Origin: Candidatus Pelagibacter communis
GTDB taxonomy: Bacteria > Pseudomonadota > Alphaproteobacteria > Pelagibacterales > Pelagibacteraceae
Direction of reading: 5' to 3'
DNA length: 64,000 nt
Assembly (NCBI RefSeq): GCF_001180165.1
Contig: NZ_CVSQ01000051.1
Location: forward strand, 21,426-85,425
Shown one piece after another: positions 1 through 10,353 of this stretch. Each line of letters begins with the position of its first letter. Position 1 is the stretch's first letter. The notes below the pieces were generated by a model that did not search any database, was not told the origin of the DNA, and saw only the letters and a list, made by a program, of their open reading frames with translations. The position numbers and the translations under genes are program-made.

Positions 1-423
1 TTCGGATTAATTACCAATGTAACACTAATAATTAATTTGTTTATTCTTTTAGGTGTTTTAACTTTATTTGAGGCTACTTTAACATTGCCTGGTATTGCAG
101 GTATTATTCTAACAGTAGGTATGGCTGTTGATGCAAATGTTTTGATTTTTGAGAGGATTAAAGAAGAGCTAAAAGATGAGACTAATAATATTTTGGCTTT
201 TGATGGTGGTTATACAAAGTCAAGAACAGCAATTTTAGATGCCAATATTACCACATTATTAGCAGCAATTATTTTGTTTTTCATGGGTTCAGGTCCAGTG
301 AAAGGTTTTGCTGTAACCTTAGGAGTTGGAATATTTACAACATTATTTTCAGTCTATTTCATAGCAAGATTGTTTACTAGTATTTATGTATCAAGAAATA
401 AAGATAAGGAAAAATTAATCTAA
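1..423 (+). CDS. secD: SecD, protein translocase subunit (3' end only)
   Basis: The C-terminal 140 residues of SecD; the gene begins before the window. SecD works with SecF and YajC on the periplasmic side of the SecYEG channel and uses the proton gradient to help pull out exported proteins. The fragment holds several membrane helices and the family motif around AVDANVLIFERIKEE, conserved in the RND-like SecD/SecF membrane domain. The reading frame is open from base 1, and the first residues (FGLITNVTLIINLFILLG) are already inside a transmembrane segment. The stop overlaps the secF start by one base (TAATG), so the two are translationally coupled. Identification is firm. Confidence 0.96.
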   Translation, partial: FGLITNVTLIINLFILLGVLTLFEATLTLPGIAGIILTVGMAVDANVLIFERIKEELKDETNNILAFDGGYTKSRTAILDANITTLLAAIILFFMGSGPVKGFAVTLGVGIFTTLFSVYFIARLFTSIYVSRNKDKEKLI

Positions 424-1313
424 TGATTGCTTTTAATAAATTTTATAATCACTTTAATTTACTTTCATCAGTTTTAATTGTTGTTTCATTACTACTGTTA
501 ATATTTAAAGGGCTTAATTTTGGTATAGATTTTAAAGGTGGTACTTTAATTGAATTAAGAGCTTCAGATTCTAAAATAAATGTAAGTTCATTAAGAGATA
601 GATTTAATCAAATGGATTTAGGAGATGTTTCAGTCAAAAAATTTGGAAATGATACTGATTTTTTAGTAAAATTTGAGAATAAAGACAATAATAAGAACAT
701 CATTGAAGAAATTAAAGTTAATTTGGATAAATCATTTGGAAACAATTATGATTTTAGAAGAGTTGAAAATGTTGGTCCAAAAGTTAGTGCCGAATTATTA
801 AAATCAGGAGTTATAGCAATATCTTTGTCTTTAGCATTAATGCTGATTTACATTTGGATTAGATTTGAATGGCAGTTTAGCCTAGGTGCAATTTTAGCTT
901 TGTTCCATGACGTAATTGTAACTCTAGGAGTTTTTTCTCTATTTAGTTTAGAAATTAATTTATCAATTATAGCTGCGGTGTTAACAATAGTTGGATATTC
1001 AATGAATGATACAGTAGTTATTTTTGACCGTGTGCGGGAAAATTTAAGAAAATATTCAGATATAAAAATTTTTGAATTAACTAATATTTCAATCAATGAA
1101 ACTTTATCAAGAACTATAATTACATCTGCAACTACTTTACTTGCCTTATTAGCAATTTATTTTTTTGGTGGAGAAATATTAAAAGGATTTTCATTAGCAA
1201 TGATACTTGGTGTTGTTTTTGGAACTTATTCTTCTATTTATATTGCCAACACTGTTTTAGTTAGACTAAGAGTTTCACAAAAAACTGTTCTTAGAGAAGA
1301 CGATCAAAAATAA
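423..1313 (+). CDS. secF: SecF, protein translocase subunit
   Basis: Partner of SecD in the Sec translocase accessory complex of the inner membrane. The 296-aa protein has the expected layout: a first membrane helix at about residues 14-30, the signature FGIDFKGGT at about 33-41, a periplasmic domain, then a block of five helices. The motif GYSMNDTVVIFDRVREN (about 191-207) is the SecF counterpart of the SecD motif. Length is normal for the family. It overlaps secD by one base. Its stop lies one base away from the stop of the convergent PuuD-like gene, leaving no room for a private terminator. Confidence 0.97.
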   Translation: MIAFNKFYNHFNLLSSVLIVVSLLLLIFKGLNFGIDFKGGTLIELRASDSKINVSSLRDRFNQMDLGDVSVKKFGNDTDFLVKFENKDNNKNIIEEIKVNLDKSFGNNYDFRRVENVGPKVSAELLKSGVIAISLSLALMLIYIWIRFEWQFSLGAILALFHDVIVTLGVFSLFSLEINLSIIAAVLTIVGYSMNDTVVIFDRVRENLRKYSDIKIFELTNISINETLSRTIITSATTLLALLAIYFFGGEILKGFSLAMILGVVFGTYSSIYIANTVLVRLRVSQKTVLREDDQK

Positions 1314-1314
1314 A

Positions 1315-1917
1315 TTAAAATATATTTTGTGCAGCTACCATTGAAAGTAGCATAGGTAAAGATAACAAAGTATTTGTTCTTGAGAATAGCATTGCAGTTT
1401 TAGCTGATTTAGCTTTTGTATCTGGATCACTCTCAACTATTCCTAAAGCCCTTTTTTGATTTGGCCAAATTACGAACCACACATTAAATGCCATTATAAT
1501 TCCTAACCACATTCCAATTCCAATTGCAGTATGTTTTGGAACACCTGAACCAATGCTTAAAGTCATTGCATCATGAAGATATCCATTAAGAAGAGCAAGA
1601 ATTAAACCTGAAAGAACAGTTAATGCAGCAGCCCACCTAAAGTAAAATAATGCAGCTGGTGCTATTACTTTACCAATAGCTGGTTTTTGTTCATCTGGAA
1701 TTTTTCCCATATTTGGAATTTGAACAAAATTGAAATACCAAAGTAATCCAATCCACATAATTGCAACAATTACATGTATGTATCTAAATAACCAGCTCCA
1801 GAATAGTGTATCAAAAGTAATTCCGTCGTTTAAATAAAATAATCCTAAAAACAAAATAATTGCTAACGCAAGTGATGCGTGGACTGTTTTTGATAACGAT
1901 GACAATAAACTGCTCAT
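1315..1917 (-). CDS. PuuD-like integral membrane protein (urate oxidase N-terminal domain family, formerly DUF989)
   Basis: A protein of about 200 residues with roughly five membrane helices. It matches the membrane domain found at the N-terminus of PuuD-type urate hydroxylases: a conserved HVIVAIMWIGLLWYFNF segment and FNVWFVIWPNQKRALG late in the chain. In classical PuuD a cytochrome c domain follows; here the chain ends after the last helix, so only the membrane part is present. No purine genes lie nearby, so urate oxidation cannot be claimed. I use the ATG at 1917; a TTG three codons upstream (1926) is the alternative. Family call is good, function open. Confidence 0.75.
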   Translation of the reverse strand: MSSLLSSLSKTVHASLALAIILFLGLFYLNDGITFDTLFWSWLFRYIHVIVAIMWIGLLWYFNFVQIPNMGKIPDEQKPAIGKVIAPAALFYFRWAAALTVLSGLILALLNGYLHDAMTLSIGSGVPKHTAIGIGMWLGIIMAFNVWFVIWPNQKRALGIVESDPDTKAKSAKTAMLFSRTNTLLSLPMLLSMVAAQNIF

Positions 1918-1967
1918 GATTCTCAATAACTATACACTAATTTTTGAATATTTTTAAGTTGTTAAAT

Positions 1968-4820
1968 TTAAGCTAAAAGAGGTTTTAAAAATTGACCAGT
2001 ATAACTTTCCTTAACTTTACATACTTCTTCAGGTTTTCCTTCGGCGACAATATTACCACCCTTTACACCACCTTCAGGTCCCATATCTACAATGTAGTCG
2101 GCTGTTTTAATAACATCTAGATTATGTTCAATGACAACTACTGTATTCCCAAGTTTTACAAATGTATGAAGTATTTCTAAAAGTTTTTTAATATCATGTT
2201 GATGTAAACCTGTAGTTGGTTCATCCAATATATACATTGTTCTTCCTGTTGATCTTTTTGATAGTTCTTTTGCGAGCTTAATTCGTTGTGCTTCACCTCC
2301 AGATAGCGTAGTTGCTTGCTGACCGATTTTTATATAACCCAATCCAACTTTTTTAAGAGTTAATAGTTTTGTTTTTATATTAGATATATTCTCAAAATAC
2401 TCACATCCTTCATCAACTGACATATCTAAAACATCAGCAATACTTTTTCCTTTAAATTTAATTTCTAAAGTTTCTCTATTGTACCTGGTACCCTTGCATT
2501 CATCGCACTGTATATAAACATCGGGTAAGAAATGCATTTCATATGTGATTACACCATCACCCTCACAAGCTTCACATCTACCTCCTTTAACATTGAAAGA
2601 AAATCTTCCTGGTTTATACCCTCTTGTTTTGGACTCTGGCAGGCTTGTAAACCAATCTCTAATAGGCCCAAAGGCACCTGTATATGTTGCTGGATTTGAT
2701 CTTGGCGTTCTACCAATAGGAGATTGATCAATATCAATTATTTTATCTATCAATTCTACACCCTTATAACCTTTAAATGATTTAGGTGCTTTTCTTGCTT
2801 TATTATTTAAAGTTAAATTTAAAGCATGAAAGAGTGTTTGTAATATTAAAGTAGACTTACCACTACCCGATACACCAGTAACACAGGTAAAAGTACCAGT
2901 TGGAATTTTAAGATTTACATTATTTAAATTATTTCCACTTGCACCATTGATCTCTACAAATCTTCCATTTTTAGCTAAACGTCGTGATTTTGGAATTTCA
3001 ATTGTTTTTTTATTAGCAAGATACTGTCCAGTAATACTATTTTTATCTTTTTTAATTTCTTCATATGATCCTTGCGCTGTTATCTCACCACCATTACTTC
3101 CGGCTTCAGGACCAAGATCAATAATATGATCTGCATTTTCCATTGTCTCGGTATCATGCTCAACAACAATGACTGTATTGCCAAGATCTCGCAATCTTTT
3201 TAAAGCATTAATAAGCTTAACATTATCTTTTTGATGTAATCCAATTGACGGTTCATCCAAAACATATAAAACACCTGTTAAACCAGATCCGATTTGTGAA
3301 GCTAATCTTATTCTTTGCGCTTCACCACCTGATAATGTTCCAGATTCTCTAGATAATGTTAAATAATCTAAACCAACGTTTAAAAGAAAATTTAATCTTT
3401 CATTTATTTCTTTTAAAACATGTTCAGCAATTTTGAATTGTCTTTTATCAAGATTATTTTCTAAATTTTTAAACCATTCTGCTGCATCTAAAATAGATTT
3501 TTTTGTTACTTCACTAATATTAAGATCATTGATTTTAACACATAATGCCTCTTCTTTTAATCTGTCACCATTACACGCTTCACATGCTGTATCAGATTGA
3601 TATTCAGCAATAGCTTCTCTTTTCCATTCACTATCAGATTCTAAAAATCTCCTTTCAAGATTATTAATTACACCTTCAAAAGTTTTTTTATAAGAATATT
3701 TCTCGTAACCATCATCATAATTAAATTTGATTTCATCTTCATCAGAACCATAAAGAATAATATCTTTGATTTTTTTGGGTAATTTTTTCCATTTTTCATC
3801 TAAAGAAAAACCATAATGTTTTGCTAAAGATGCTAAGGTTTGAGCGTAATATAATGTGGTTGATTTTGACCATGGTTCAATTGCTCCATCTGCTAAACTT
3901 TTTCTTTCATCAGGAACAACTAAATTTGGATCAACATTTAATTTCATTCCAATTCCTTCACACTCTTCACAAGCTCCATAGGGGCTGTTAAATGAAAAAA
4001 GTCTTGGCTCAATTTCCTCAATTGTAAAGCCACTCTCAGGGCAAGCAAATTTGGTAGAGTAAATTAATTTTTCAATTTTTCTAAATTTTTGAGGAAGCGT
4101 CTCATCTTCATATTCAACAAATACTAAACCGTTTGCTAAATTTACAGCTGTTTCAATACTTTCAGCCAACCTATTACCAAGTTTTGAATTTAAAACTATT
4201 CTATCGACTAAGACTGAAATATCGTGTTTAAGTTTTTTATCTAGATTGGGTGATTTTTCTATATCATATAAAACATTATCAATTTTAATTTTTCTAAAAC
4301 CTCTTCTTTTGTAACTTAAAATGTCTTTTTTATATTCACCCTTACGACCTCTTACTACTGGAGCGTAAATATAAATTGTTGATTTTTTTGGTAATTTTTT
4401 AACCAAATCTACTATCTGTGTAATTGTTTGAGAGGTTATTGGTTTACCTGTAAATGGTGAGTAGGGGATTCCTGCTCTTGCATATAACACCCTCATGTAA
4501 TCATAAATCTCTGTTACAGTTGCAACAGTAGATCTTGGATTTTTTGATGTATTTTTTTGTTCTATTGCAATAGCTGGACTTAATCCTTCAATTAAATCAA
4601 CATTTGGTTTTTTCATTTTATCTAAAAATTGACGTGCATAGGCAGATAAACTCTCTACATACCTTCTTTGACCTTCTGCGTAGATAGTATCAAAAGCTAA
4701 AGATGATTTTCCTGATCCTGATAGACCCGTTATGACCACAAATTTGTCTTTTGGAATCTCTACAGTAACATTCTTCAAATTATGTTCTTTAGCGCCCTTA
4801 ATAACTATCTTTTTCATCAT
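1968..4820 (-). CDS. uvrA: UvrA, excinuclease ABC subunit A
   Basis: Damage-recognition ATPase of nucleotide excision repair. The 950-aa chain has two ABC modules: Walker [10 protein letters not shown] at about 32-40 and a second GVSGSGKST near residue 650, with two LSGGEAQRI signature motifs. The C-terminal zinc finger (CEACEGDG ... CDECKG) is intact. The first zinc module reads CPESGF, with Ser in place of the second Cys, then GACEECEG; from memory this substitution also occurs in other alphaproteobacterial UvrA proteins. The start has two adjacent ATG codons (4820 and 4817). It is divergent from ssb with 88 nt between. Confidence 0.98.
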   Translation of the reverse strand: MMKKIVIKGAKEHNLKNVTVEIPKDKFVVITGLSGSGKSSLAFDTIYAEGQRRYVESLSAYARQFLDKMKKPNVDLIEGLSPAIAIEQKNTSKNPRSTVATVTEIYDYMRVLYARAGIPYSPFTGKPITSQTITQIVDLVKKLPKKSTIYIYAPVVRGRKGEYKKDILSYKRRGFRKIKIDNVLYDIEKSPNLDKKLKHDISVLVDRIVLNSKLGNRLAESIETAVNLANGLVFVEYEDETLPQKFRKIEKLIYSTKFACPESGFTIEEIEPRLFSFNSPYGACEECEGIGMKLNVDPNLVVPDERKSLADGAIEPWSKSTTLYYAQTLASLAKHYGFSLDEKWKKLPKKIKDIILYGSDEDEIKFNYDDGYEKYSYKKTFEGVINNLERRFLESDSEWKREAIAEYQSDTACEACNGDRLKEEALCVKINDLNISEVTKKSILDAAEWFKNLENNLDKRQFKIAEHVLKEINERLNFLLNVGLDYLTLSRESGTLSGGEAQRIRLASQIGSGLTGVLYVLDEPSIGLHQKDNVKLINALKRLRDLGNTVIVVEHDTETMENADHIIDLGPEAGSNGGEITAQGSYEEIKKDKNSITGQYLANKKTIEIPKSRRLAKNGRFVEINGASGNNLNNVNLKIPTGTFTCVTGVSGSGKSTLILQTLFHALNLTLNNKARKAPKSFKGYKGVELIDKIIDIDQSPIGRTPRSNPATYTGAFGPIRDWFTSLPESKTRGYKPGRFSFNVKGGRCEACEGDGVITYEMHFLPDVYIQCDECKGTRYNRETLEIKFKGKSIADVLDMSVDEGCEYFENISNIKTKLLTLKKVGLGYIKIGQQATTLSGGEAQRIKLAKELSKRSTGRTMYILDEPTTGLHQHDIKKLLEILHTFVKLGNTVVVIEHNLDVIKTADYIVDMGPEGGVKGGNIVAEGKPEEVCKVKESYTGQFLKPLLA

Positions 4821-4866
4821 AATTTTAGTTGCTTTGAGTTAATAAAATTAATATTCAGAAGAATTG

Positions 4867-4875
4867 TGATATAAT
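4867..4875 (+). promoter_or_regulatory. Extended -10 promoter of ssb
   Basis: TG, one base, then a perfect TATAAT (4870-4875) lies in the uvrA-ssb divergent spacer. No good -35 hexamer sits 16-18 nt upstream, which fits an extended -10 promoter. Predicted start near 4882 would give a leader of about 27 nt before the ssb ATG. No clear Shine-Dalgarno sequence is visible in that leader. Confidence 0.5.
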
Positions 4876-4908
4876 TCTAATTAACTAATTTAACAAATAT
4901 TAAATATT

Positions 4909-5358
4909 ATGGCTGGAAGTTTAAATAAAGTATTATTAATTGGTCGTTTGGGCGCAGATCCTGAAATTAAGCAAATGGTAAATGGTAAAAGTGTTGCCAG
5001 ATTAAGCCTTGCAACAAGTCAATCTTGGAAAGACAAAAACACAGGTGAAAGAAAAGAGAAAACAGAGTGGCACCGTGTAGTTGTATTTAACGAAGGTTTA
5101 GTAAATGTTGTTCAACAATATTTAAAAAAAGGTGCTCAAGTTTATGTTGAAGGACAACTTACGACAAGAAAATGGAAAGATGAACAATCGGGACAAGACA
5201 AATACTCAACAGAAATAGTCATACAAGGATATAATTCTTCACTAACAATGTTGGGAGGAGGAAATTCTGGTGGTGGAATTCAAAATGACACAACTCAACA
5301 AAATAATATTGAGGATTCTTCACAAGTGTCAGATATGGACGATGAAATTCCATTTTAG
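4909..5358 (+). CDS. ssb: Single-stranded DNA-binding protein
   Basis: SSB coats single-stranded DNA in replication and repair and recruits partner proteins through its C-terminal tail. The N-terminal OB fold (about 1-110) starts with [19 protein letters not shown] and contains the [10 protein letters not shown] strand typical of bacterial SSB. A flexible Gly/Gln/Asn-rich linker follows, and the protein ends in the acidic tip DDEIPF that binds exonucleases and polymerase subunits. At 149 aa it is of ordinary size. gyrA follows after 5 nt, so they are probably cotranscribed. Confidence 0.97.
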   Translation: MAGSLNKVLLIGRLGADPEIKQMVNGKSVARLSLATSQSWKDKNTGERKEKTEWHRVVVFNEGLVNVVQQYLKKGAQVYVEGQLTTRKWKDEQSGQDKYSTEIVIQGYNSSLTMLGGGNSGGGIQNDTTQQNNIEDSSQVSDMDDEIPF

Positions 5359-5363
5359 TTTCT

Positions 5364-7943
5364 ATGAAAAATACTGAAGAGTTTAAAGATAAAAATATAA
5401 AATTAATCTCAATGCATGATGAGATGAGCTCATCATATCTTTCTTATGCAATGAGCGTAATTGTAAGTCGTGCTCTTCCTGATGTTAGAGATGGATTAAA
5501 ACCAGTTCATAGAAGAATTTTATATGCAATGTACAAAGGCGGATATGATTGGTCTAAACAATTTAGAAAATCTGCAAGAATAGTTGGAGATGTTATTGGT
5601 AAATATCACCCGCATGGTGATCAATCTGTTTATGATGCTTTAGTAAGAATGGTACAGGATTTCTCCATGAGTTTACCGTTAATTCAAGGCCAAGGAAATT
5701 TTGGTTCTATTGATGGTGATCCAGCTGCAGCAATGAGATATACGGAAACTCGCTTGTCAAAAGTTTCTCAATATTTAATCGATGATATTGAAAAAAATAC
5801 AATTACTTTCAAAAGCAATTATGATGAAACTGAGAAAGAACCTAGTGTTTTACCAGCACAGTTTCCAAATTTATTAGTAAATGGAGCTGGCGGTATCGCT
5901 GTTGGTATGGCAACAAGTATACCTCCACATAATTTAGGTGAAATTATAGATGGCACCTTAGCCTTAATAGATAACAAAGATATTAAAATTAAAGAATTAA
6001 TGAAACATATACCCGGTCCAGATTTTCCAACAGGTGGTGTAATTATAGGTAAAGATATAATTAAACAAGGATATAACAATGGTAGAGGGTCCTTTAAGAT
6101 AAGGGGTGAAATTTCAATTGAGCAACAAAAAAACGGACGTGAAAGACTTGTAATAACTTCTATACCTTATCAAGTTAACAAATCCGTTTTAAACGAAAGG
6201 ATTGCTCAATTAGTAAGAGAAAAAAAGATTGAAGGAATAAGAGATATTAGAGACGAGTCGAACAGAGAAGGTATTAGAGTAGCAATAGATTTAAGAAACG
6301 GTGTAGAACCAGAAACCATAAAAAGACAATTATATAAAAATACTCAAATTGAAAGTTCTTTTGGATTTAATACTTTAGCGATTGTTGAAGGAAAACCTCA
6401 AACTTGCACACTAAAAGATTTTTTATCTAATTTTTTAACTTTTAGAGAAGATGTGGTTATTAAGAAAACTAAATTTGATCTTCAAAAAGCTGAGGAACGT
6501 GCTCATATATTAATTGGATTATCTGTCTCAGTTGAAAATTTAGATAAAATAATAAAAATTATTCGATCATCTAAAACACCCGATGATGCTAAAATATCAA
6601 TTTTAAAAACTAAATGGAAAATAAACAAATCTCAAAAATTAATTTCTTTAGTTGAGGGAAAAAAAGGTAAAAACCTATATTCTTTATCTGAACCACAAGT
6701 TTTAGCTATTTTAGAATTAAGACTTCAAAAATTAACTGCATTAGGGATAAATGAAATCGAAGTTGAAATTAAAAAATTAGCTGAACTAATCACTAAATAT
6801 AAAAAGATTATTTCATCAAAAAAAGAACTTTTAAAAGTAATCAGTGAAGAGTTAAAAAATATTAAAGAGAAATTTGCTATACCAAGAAGAACTAAAATTA
6901 TAGATGCTGTTTTAAATTACGATATTGAAGAAACAATCCAAAAACAATCAGTAATAATTACAGTTACCTTACAAGGATACATAAAAAGAGGTTCTTTAGA
7001 TGGAGTAAAAAAACAAAAAAGAGGTGGTAAGGGAAAATCAGGCATAACAACTAGAGATCAAGACTCTGTAGTTCAAACATTATCCGTAAATACTCATACT
7101 TCAGTACTCTTCTTTTCTACCGAGGGTTTAGTTTACAAGATCAAAGCATGGAAAATCCCAGAAGGTTCATCGTCATCTAAAGGTAAGTCTTTATTTAATA
7201 TTTTACCTTTAAAGAGTCACCAAGCAATAAGCTCAATTATGCCAATGCCAGAAGAGGAGACAGACCTAAAAAATTATCAAATAATTTTTGCTACTGCTCA
7301 AGGCAAAGTAAGAAAAAATAGTTTAGAGGATTTTTCATCGATTAATGCATCTGGAAAAATTGCGATGAAATTAGATAATAATGATAAAATTGTCGGTGTA
7401 AAAATTTGTAAAGATGATCAAGATGTAATTTTAAGCACAAAATTTGGGAAATGTATTAGATTTGAAGCTAAGAAACTAAGAGTTTTTAAAGGTAGATCTT
7501 CTAAAGGAATTAAAGGTATAGAGTTAGCACCTAATGATCAAATTGTATCTTTATCAGTTATCGATAATAATAAAATTAATAAAAATGGAAAAAAATCAAA
7601 AGATGAAAAATCTGAATTAAAAGCAAGAGAAAAATTTGTTTTATCAATAAGTGAGAATGGTTATGGTAAGAAAACCTCACATACAGATTACAGAGTTACT
7701 AACAGAGGTGGAAAAGGTATCATAGGAATAGTAAATTCACCAAGAAATGGAAATATTACCTCATCCTTTCCTGTTTTTGAAGGTGATGAAATTTTAATAT
7801 CTACCAATAAAGGTAGAGTTATAAGAGTTGCTGTTAAAGAAATTAGAACAGCGGGTAGAAATACTCAAGGAGTTAGAATAATTAAGTTATCAGGAGAAGA
7901 AAAAGTTGTTTCAGCTATTAAAATTGATGATAATTTAATTTAA
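5364..7943 (+). CDS. gyrA: DNA gyrase subunit A
   Basis: Breakage-reunion subunit of gyrase, which introduces negative supercoils with GyrB. The 859-aa protein has the winged-helix/tower region with catalytic Tyr126 in [11 protein letters not shown], and a C-terminal beta-pinwheel with a GyrA-box-like QKRGGKGK near residue 550. In the quinolone region the sequence [10 protein letters not shown] puts Gln at the position of E. coli Ser83, while the Asp87 equivalent is kept. A Lys-rich insert lies between C-terminal blades at about 735-755. The gene begins 5 nt after ssb and its stop overlaps the coaD start by one base. Confidence 0.98.
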   Translation: MKNTEEFKDKNIKLISMHDEMSSSYLSYAMSVIVSRALPDVRDGLKPVHRRILYAMYKGGYDWSKQFRKSARIVGDVIGKYHPHGDQSVYDALVRMVQDFSMSLPLIQGQGNFGSIDGDPAAAMRYTETRLSKVSQYLIDDIEKNTITFKSNYDETEKEPSVLPAQFPNLLVNGAGGIAVGMATSIPPHNLGEIIDGTLALIDNKDIKIKELMKHIPGPDFPTGGVIIGKDIIKQGYNNGRGSFKIRGEISIEQQKNGRERLVITSIPYQVNKSVLNERIAQLVREKKIEGIRDIRDESNREGIRVAIDLRNGVEPETIKRQLYKNTQIESSFGFNTLAIVEGKPQTCTLKDFLSNFLTFREDVVIKKTKFDLQKAEERAHILIGLSVSVENLDKIIKIIRSSKTPDDAKISILKTKWKINKSQKLISLVEGKKGKNLYSLSEPQVLAILELRLQKLTALGINEIEVEIKKLAELITKYKKIISSKKELLKVISEELKNIKEKFAIPRRTKIIDAVLNYDIEETIQKQSVIITVTLQGYIKRGSLDGVKKQKRGGKGKSGITTRDQDSVVQTLSVNTHTSVLFFSTEGLVYKIKAWKIPEGSSSSKGKSLFNILPLKSHQAISSIMPMPEEETDLKNYQIIFATAQGKVRKNSLEDFSSINASGKIAMKLDNNDKIVGVKICKDDQDVILSTKFGKCIRFEAKKLRVFKGRSSKGIKGIELAPNDQIVSLSVIDNNKINKNGKKSKDEKSELKAREKFVLSISENGYGKKTSHTDYRVTNRGGKGIIGIVNSPRNGNITSSFPVFEGDEILISTNKGRVIRVAVKEIRTAGRNTQGVRIIKLSGEEKVVSAIKIDDNLI

Positions 7944-8437
7944 TGAGTAAAATTGCAATTTATCCTGGAACATTTGATCCAATCACTTTTGGACATATAG
8001 ATGTAATAAAAAAATCATTAAAATTGTTTGATAAAATAGTAGTAGGTGTTTCAGACGAAAGTAACAAAAATTATTTATTTAGTTCTGAGGAAAGAATAGA
8101 AATAGTAAATAAAGCCTTATTTAAAGATCTAAAATTAAATAGAAAAAAAATAAAAGTAGTATCATTTGGCTCTTTAACCACTGATTTATGTAAAAAATAT
8201 AAATCAAACATTATTCTAAGAGGATTAAGAGCTGTATCTGATTTTGAATATGAATTTCAGTTAGCTGGTATGAATAGAAAATTGAACCAAAACATAGAAA
8301 CAATTTTTTTAATGTCTGATGTAGAAAATCAAATAATCTCATCAAGATTTGTTAAGGAGATAGTTAAATTAAAAGGTGATATAAAAAAATTTACTACAAA
8401 AAGTACAATTAAATCTTTAAAAGAGAAATATGAATAA
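7943..8437 (+). CDS. coaD: Phosphopantetheine adenylyltransferase
   Basis: Transfers an AMP group from ATP to 4'-phosphopantetheine, the penultimate step of coenzyme A synthesis. The 164-aa protein has the nucleotidyltransferase motif TFDPITFGHIDV at about 9-20 (T-x-G-H). It also has the family block RGLRAVSDFEYEFQLAGMNRKLN and the C-terminal ISSRFVKEI segment that binds the adenylate. Length is standard for bacterial CoaD. It overlaps gyrA by one base and the following peptidyl-prolyl isomerase gene by 8 bases, so it sits inside a compact + strand operon. Confidence 0.97.
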   Translation: MSKIAIYPGTFDPITFGHIDVIKKSLKLFDKIVVGVSDESNKNYLFSSEERIEIVNKALFKDLKLNRKKIKVVSFGSLTTDLCKKYKSNIILRGLRAVSDFEYEFQLAGMNRKLNQNIETIFLMSDVENQIISSRFVKEIVKLKGDIKKFTTKSTIKSLKEKYE

Positions 8438-8990
8438 AATTTTTATTAAAATACTTGTTTTGTTTTTTTTAATTACCAATCAATCAATAGCTGAGGAGAA
8501 TATAATGATATTAAAATTAAAAGATGGTGACGTTAAAATTGAATTGTTTGAAGATGTTGCGCCAAATCATGTTAAAAGAATTAAGGAATTAGCAAATAGT
8601 GGTAAATACGATAACGTTGTTTTCCACAGAGTTATAGATGGATTTATGGCTCAAACAGGGGATGTTAAATTTGGAAATTCAGAATCAAAAGATTTTGATC
8701 TTAGAAGAGCTGGAATGGGTGGATCAGATTTTCCTGACTTAGAGCAAGAATTCAATAGTCTACCACATGATAGAGGAACTTTATCAATGGCTAGATCTCA
8801 AGATCCAAATAGTGCAAATAGTCAATTTTTTATTTGTTTTCAGCCAGCTCCTTTTTTAGATCGTCAATATACAGTTTTTGGAAAAGTGATAGAGGGAATG
8901 GAATTTGTTGATAAAATAAAAAGAGGTGATCAAAACAATAATGGTGCTGTAACTGATCCAGATAAGATTATTAGTTTTAAATCTCAATAA
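8430..8990 (+). CDS. Exported cyclophilin-type peptidyl-prolyl cis-trans isomerase
   Basis: A 186-aa cyclophilin. Residues 1-21 form a signal peptide (Lys near the start, a run of hydrophobics, then SIAEE), so the enzyme should act on proteins in the periplasm. The catalytic core is clear: FHRVIDGFMAQTGD near residues 65-78, MARSQDPNSANSQFFIC near 124-140 and QYTVFGKVIEGM near 150-161. It resembles PpiA/PpiB of other bacteria; I do not assign one symbol. Its start overlaps coaD and tgt starts 8 nt after its stop. Confidence 0.93.
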   Translation: MNKIFIKILVLFFLITNQSIAEENIMILKLKDGDVKIELFEDVAPNHVKRIKELANSGKYDNVVFHRVIDGFMAQTGDVKFGNSESKDFDLRRAGMGGSDFPDLEQEFNSLPHDRGTLSMARSQDPNSANSQFFICFQPAPFLDRQYTVFGKVIEGMEFVDKIKRGDQNNNGAVTDPDKIISFKSQ

Positions 8991-8998
8991 ATTTTTTA

Positions 8999-10111
8999 AT
9001 GGCATTAAAAAAATTTGCCTTTAACGTTTTAAAAAAAGACAAATTTGCTAGGTGTGGTTTAATTGAGACGCATCGTGGTAATATACAAACTCCAGCTTTT
9101 ATGCCTGTAGGAACTCAGGCAACTGTAAAAGCTTGCACAATAGACGATATTAAAAAAACAGGTTCAGAAATAATACTTTCAAATACTTATCATTTAATGA
9201 TACGACCAGGTGTTGAAAGAATAGAGTCTGCTGGTGGACTTCATAATTTTATGAATTGTGATTTACCTATCTTAACTGACTCTGGCGGTTTTCAAGTAAT
9301 GTCTCTTTCAAAATTAAATAAAATTGATAGGGAGAAGGGTGCAATATTTAACTCTCATGTTGACGGTAAGAAATTTTATTTAAGTCCTGAGGAGAGCATC
9401 AGAATACAGTTAGGATTAAATTCAGACATAGTAATGATTATGGACGAGTGTCCAAAAAAAACTAATGATTATGACGTTATTCAAAAATCTATGAATCTTT
9501 CACTTTATTGGGCCGAAAGATCTAAAGTAGCTTTTGGGAGCAATCCTCATAAAGCTTTATTTGGAATTGTTCAAGGAGGTCTATTTAAAGATTTAAGACT
9601 CAAATCACTTGAAGAGTTAGTTAAAATTGGTTTTGATGGTTATGCTATTGGAGGATTAGCAGTTGGAGAGACACAAAATGAAATGTTTAATGTTTTAGAT
9701 AATATAAAAGAATATTTACCTATAGAAAAACCTCACTATTTAATGGGTGTTGGAACACCATCAGATATTTTAGGTGCTGTTAAAAGAGGTATAGATATGT
9801 TTGATTGTGTGTTACCTACCAGATCAGGAAGAACAGGTTTAGCATTTACATGGGATGGAAGGGTAAATATTAAAAATAATAAGTATCAAAATGATAATAC
9901 TCCACTTGATCCTAGTTGTGAAAATCTTAACTTAAACAAATATTCAAAAAATTACTTAAATCATTTATTTAATACTAATGAAATATTAGCTTCAATGTTA
10001 TTGACGCTTCATAATATTAATTTTTATCAAGAATTAATGTCTGAGATTAGAAAAAATATTAATTCTGGTACATTTGATGATTTTCATAATAAATACATTG
10101 ATAAGTTGTAG
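8999..10111 (+). CDS. tgt: tRNA-guanine transglycosylase (zinc site altered)
   Basis: Swaps guanine-34 for the queuosine precursor preQ1 in tRNAs for Asp, Asn, His and Tyr. The TIM-barrel core is well kept: Asp94 in TDSGGFQVMSLS, FGIVQGG at about 188-194, GGLAVGE at about 218-224 and GIDMFDCVLPTRSGRTG at about 264-280 with the nucleophile Asp. The odd part is the zinc-binding segment near 307-338. The usual C-x-C-x-x-C...H reads C307, N309, L312...H338, so two of three cysteines are lost. The rest of the region aligns without a gap. 370 aa is normal length. Confidence 0.95.
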   Translation: MALKKFAFNVLKKDKFARCGLIETHRGNIQTPAFMPVGTQATVKACTIDDIKKTGSEIILSNTYHLMIRPGVERIESAGGLHNFMNCDLPILTDSGGFQVMSLSKLNKIDREKGAIFNSHVDGKKFYLSPEESIRIQLGLNSDIVMIMDECPKKTNDYDVIQKSMNLSLYWAERSKVAFGSNPHKALFGIVQGGLFKDLRLKSLEELVKIGFDGYAIGGLAVGETQNEMFNVLDNIKEYLPIEKPHYLMGVGTPSDILGAVKRGIDMFDCVLPTRSGRTGLAFTWDGRVNIKNNKYQNDNTPLDPSCENLNLNKYSKNYLNHLFNTNEILASMLLTLHNINFYQELMSEIRKNINSGTFDDFHNKYIDKL

Positions 10112-10201
10112 ATAGTTTAACTGTGCCATTTTGTATGAATAATCATATCAAATTCCTTAATTTAACAACCTTAATTGATCAAAACTTTTAAATTCAACGA
10201 A

Positions 10202-10229
10202 TTGAAAAATAAAAATTTATCTGTATACA
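10202..10229 (+). promoter_or_regulatory. Putative promoter of tRNA-Lys
   Basis: TTGAAA at 10202-10207 (5 of 6 consensus) and TATACA at 10224-10229 (4 of 6) are separated by 16 nt. Expected start is near 10236, about 30 nt before the tRNA. It is a sequence-only prediction in AT-rich DNA, where chance matches are common. Confidence 0.4.
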
Positions 10230-10235
10230 CACATT

Positions 10236-10257
10236 ATTCATTTTAAAAAAAATGAAT
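10236..10257. repeat. Inverted repeat between tgt and tRNA-Lys
   Basis: Perfect 9-bp arms (ATTCATTTT and AAAATGAAT) around a 4-nt centre of A residues. As RNA it would be a weak A-U hairpin and could mark the end of the tgt transcript. It coincides with the predicted start of the tRNA-Lys transcript. No GC-rich stem is present, so the terminator function is uncertain. Confidence 0.35.
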
Positions 10258-10266
10258 CAATTTTGT

Positions 10267-10342
<76 letters not shown>

Positions 10343-10353
10343 TTAATTTTGAT

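Noticed and set aside
3500..3640. UvrA first zinc module with Ser for Cys as a loss-of-function sign
   Set aside because: From memory other alphaproteobacterial UvrA proteins also have Ser here, and the rest of UvrA is intact. The module itself lies near the 4000 region of the gene on the minus strand.
4821..4908. Possible SOS (LexA) operator between uvrA and ssb
   Set aside because: GTTGCTTTGAGTT has two GTT words, but their spacing is 10, not the 11 of the alphaproteobacterial GTTC-N7-GTTC box, and neither half is complete. No E. coli-type CTG-N10-CAG box either.
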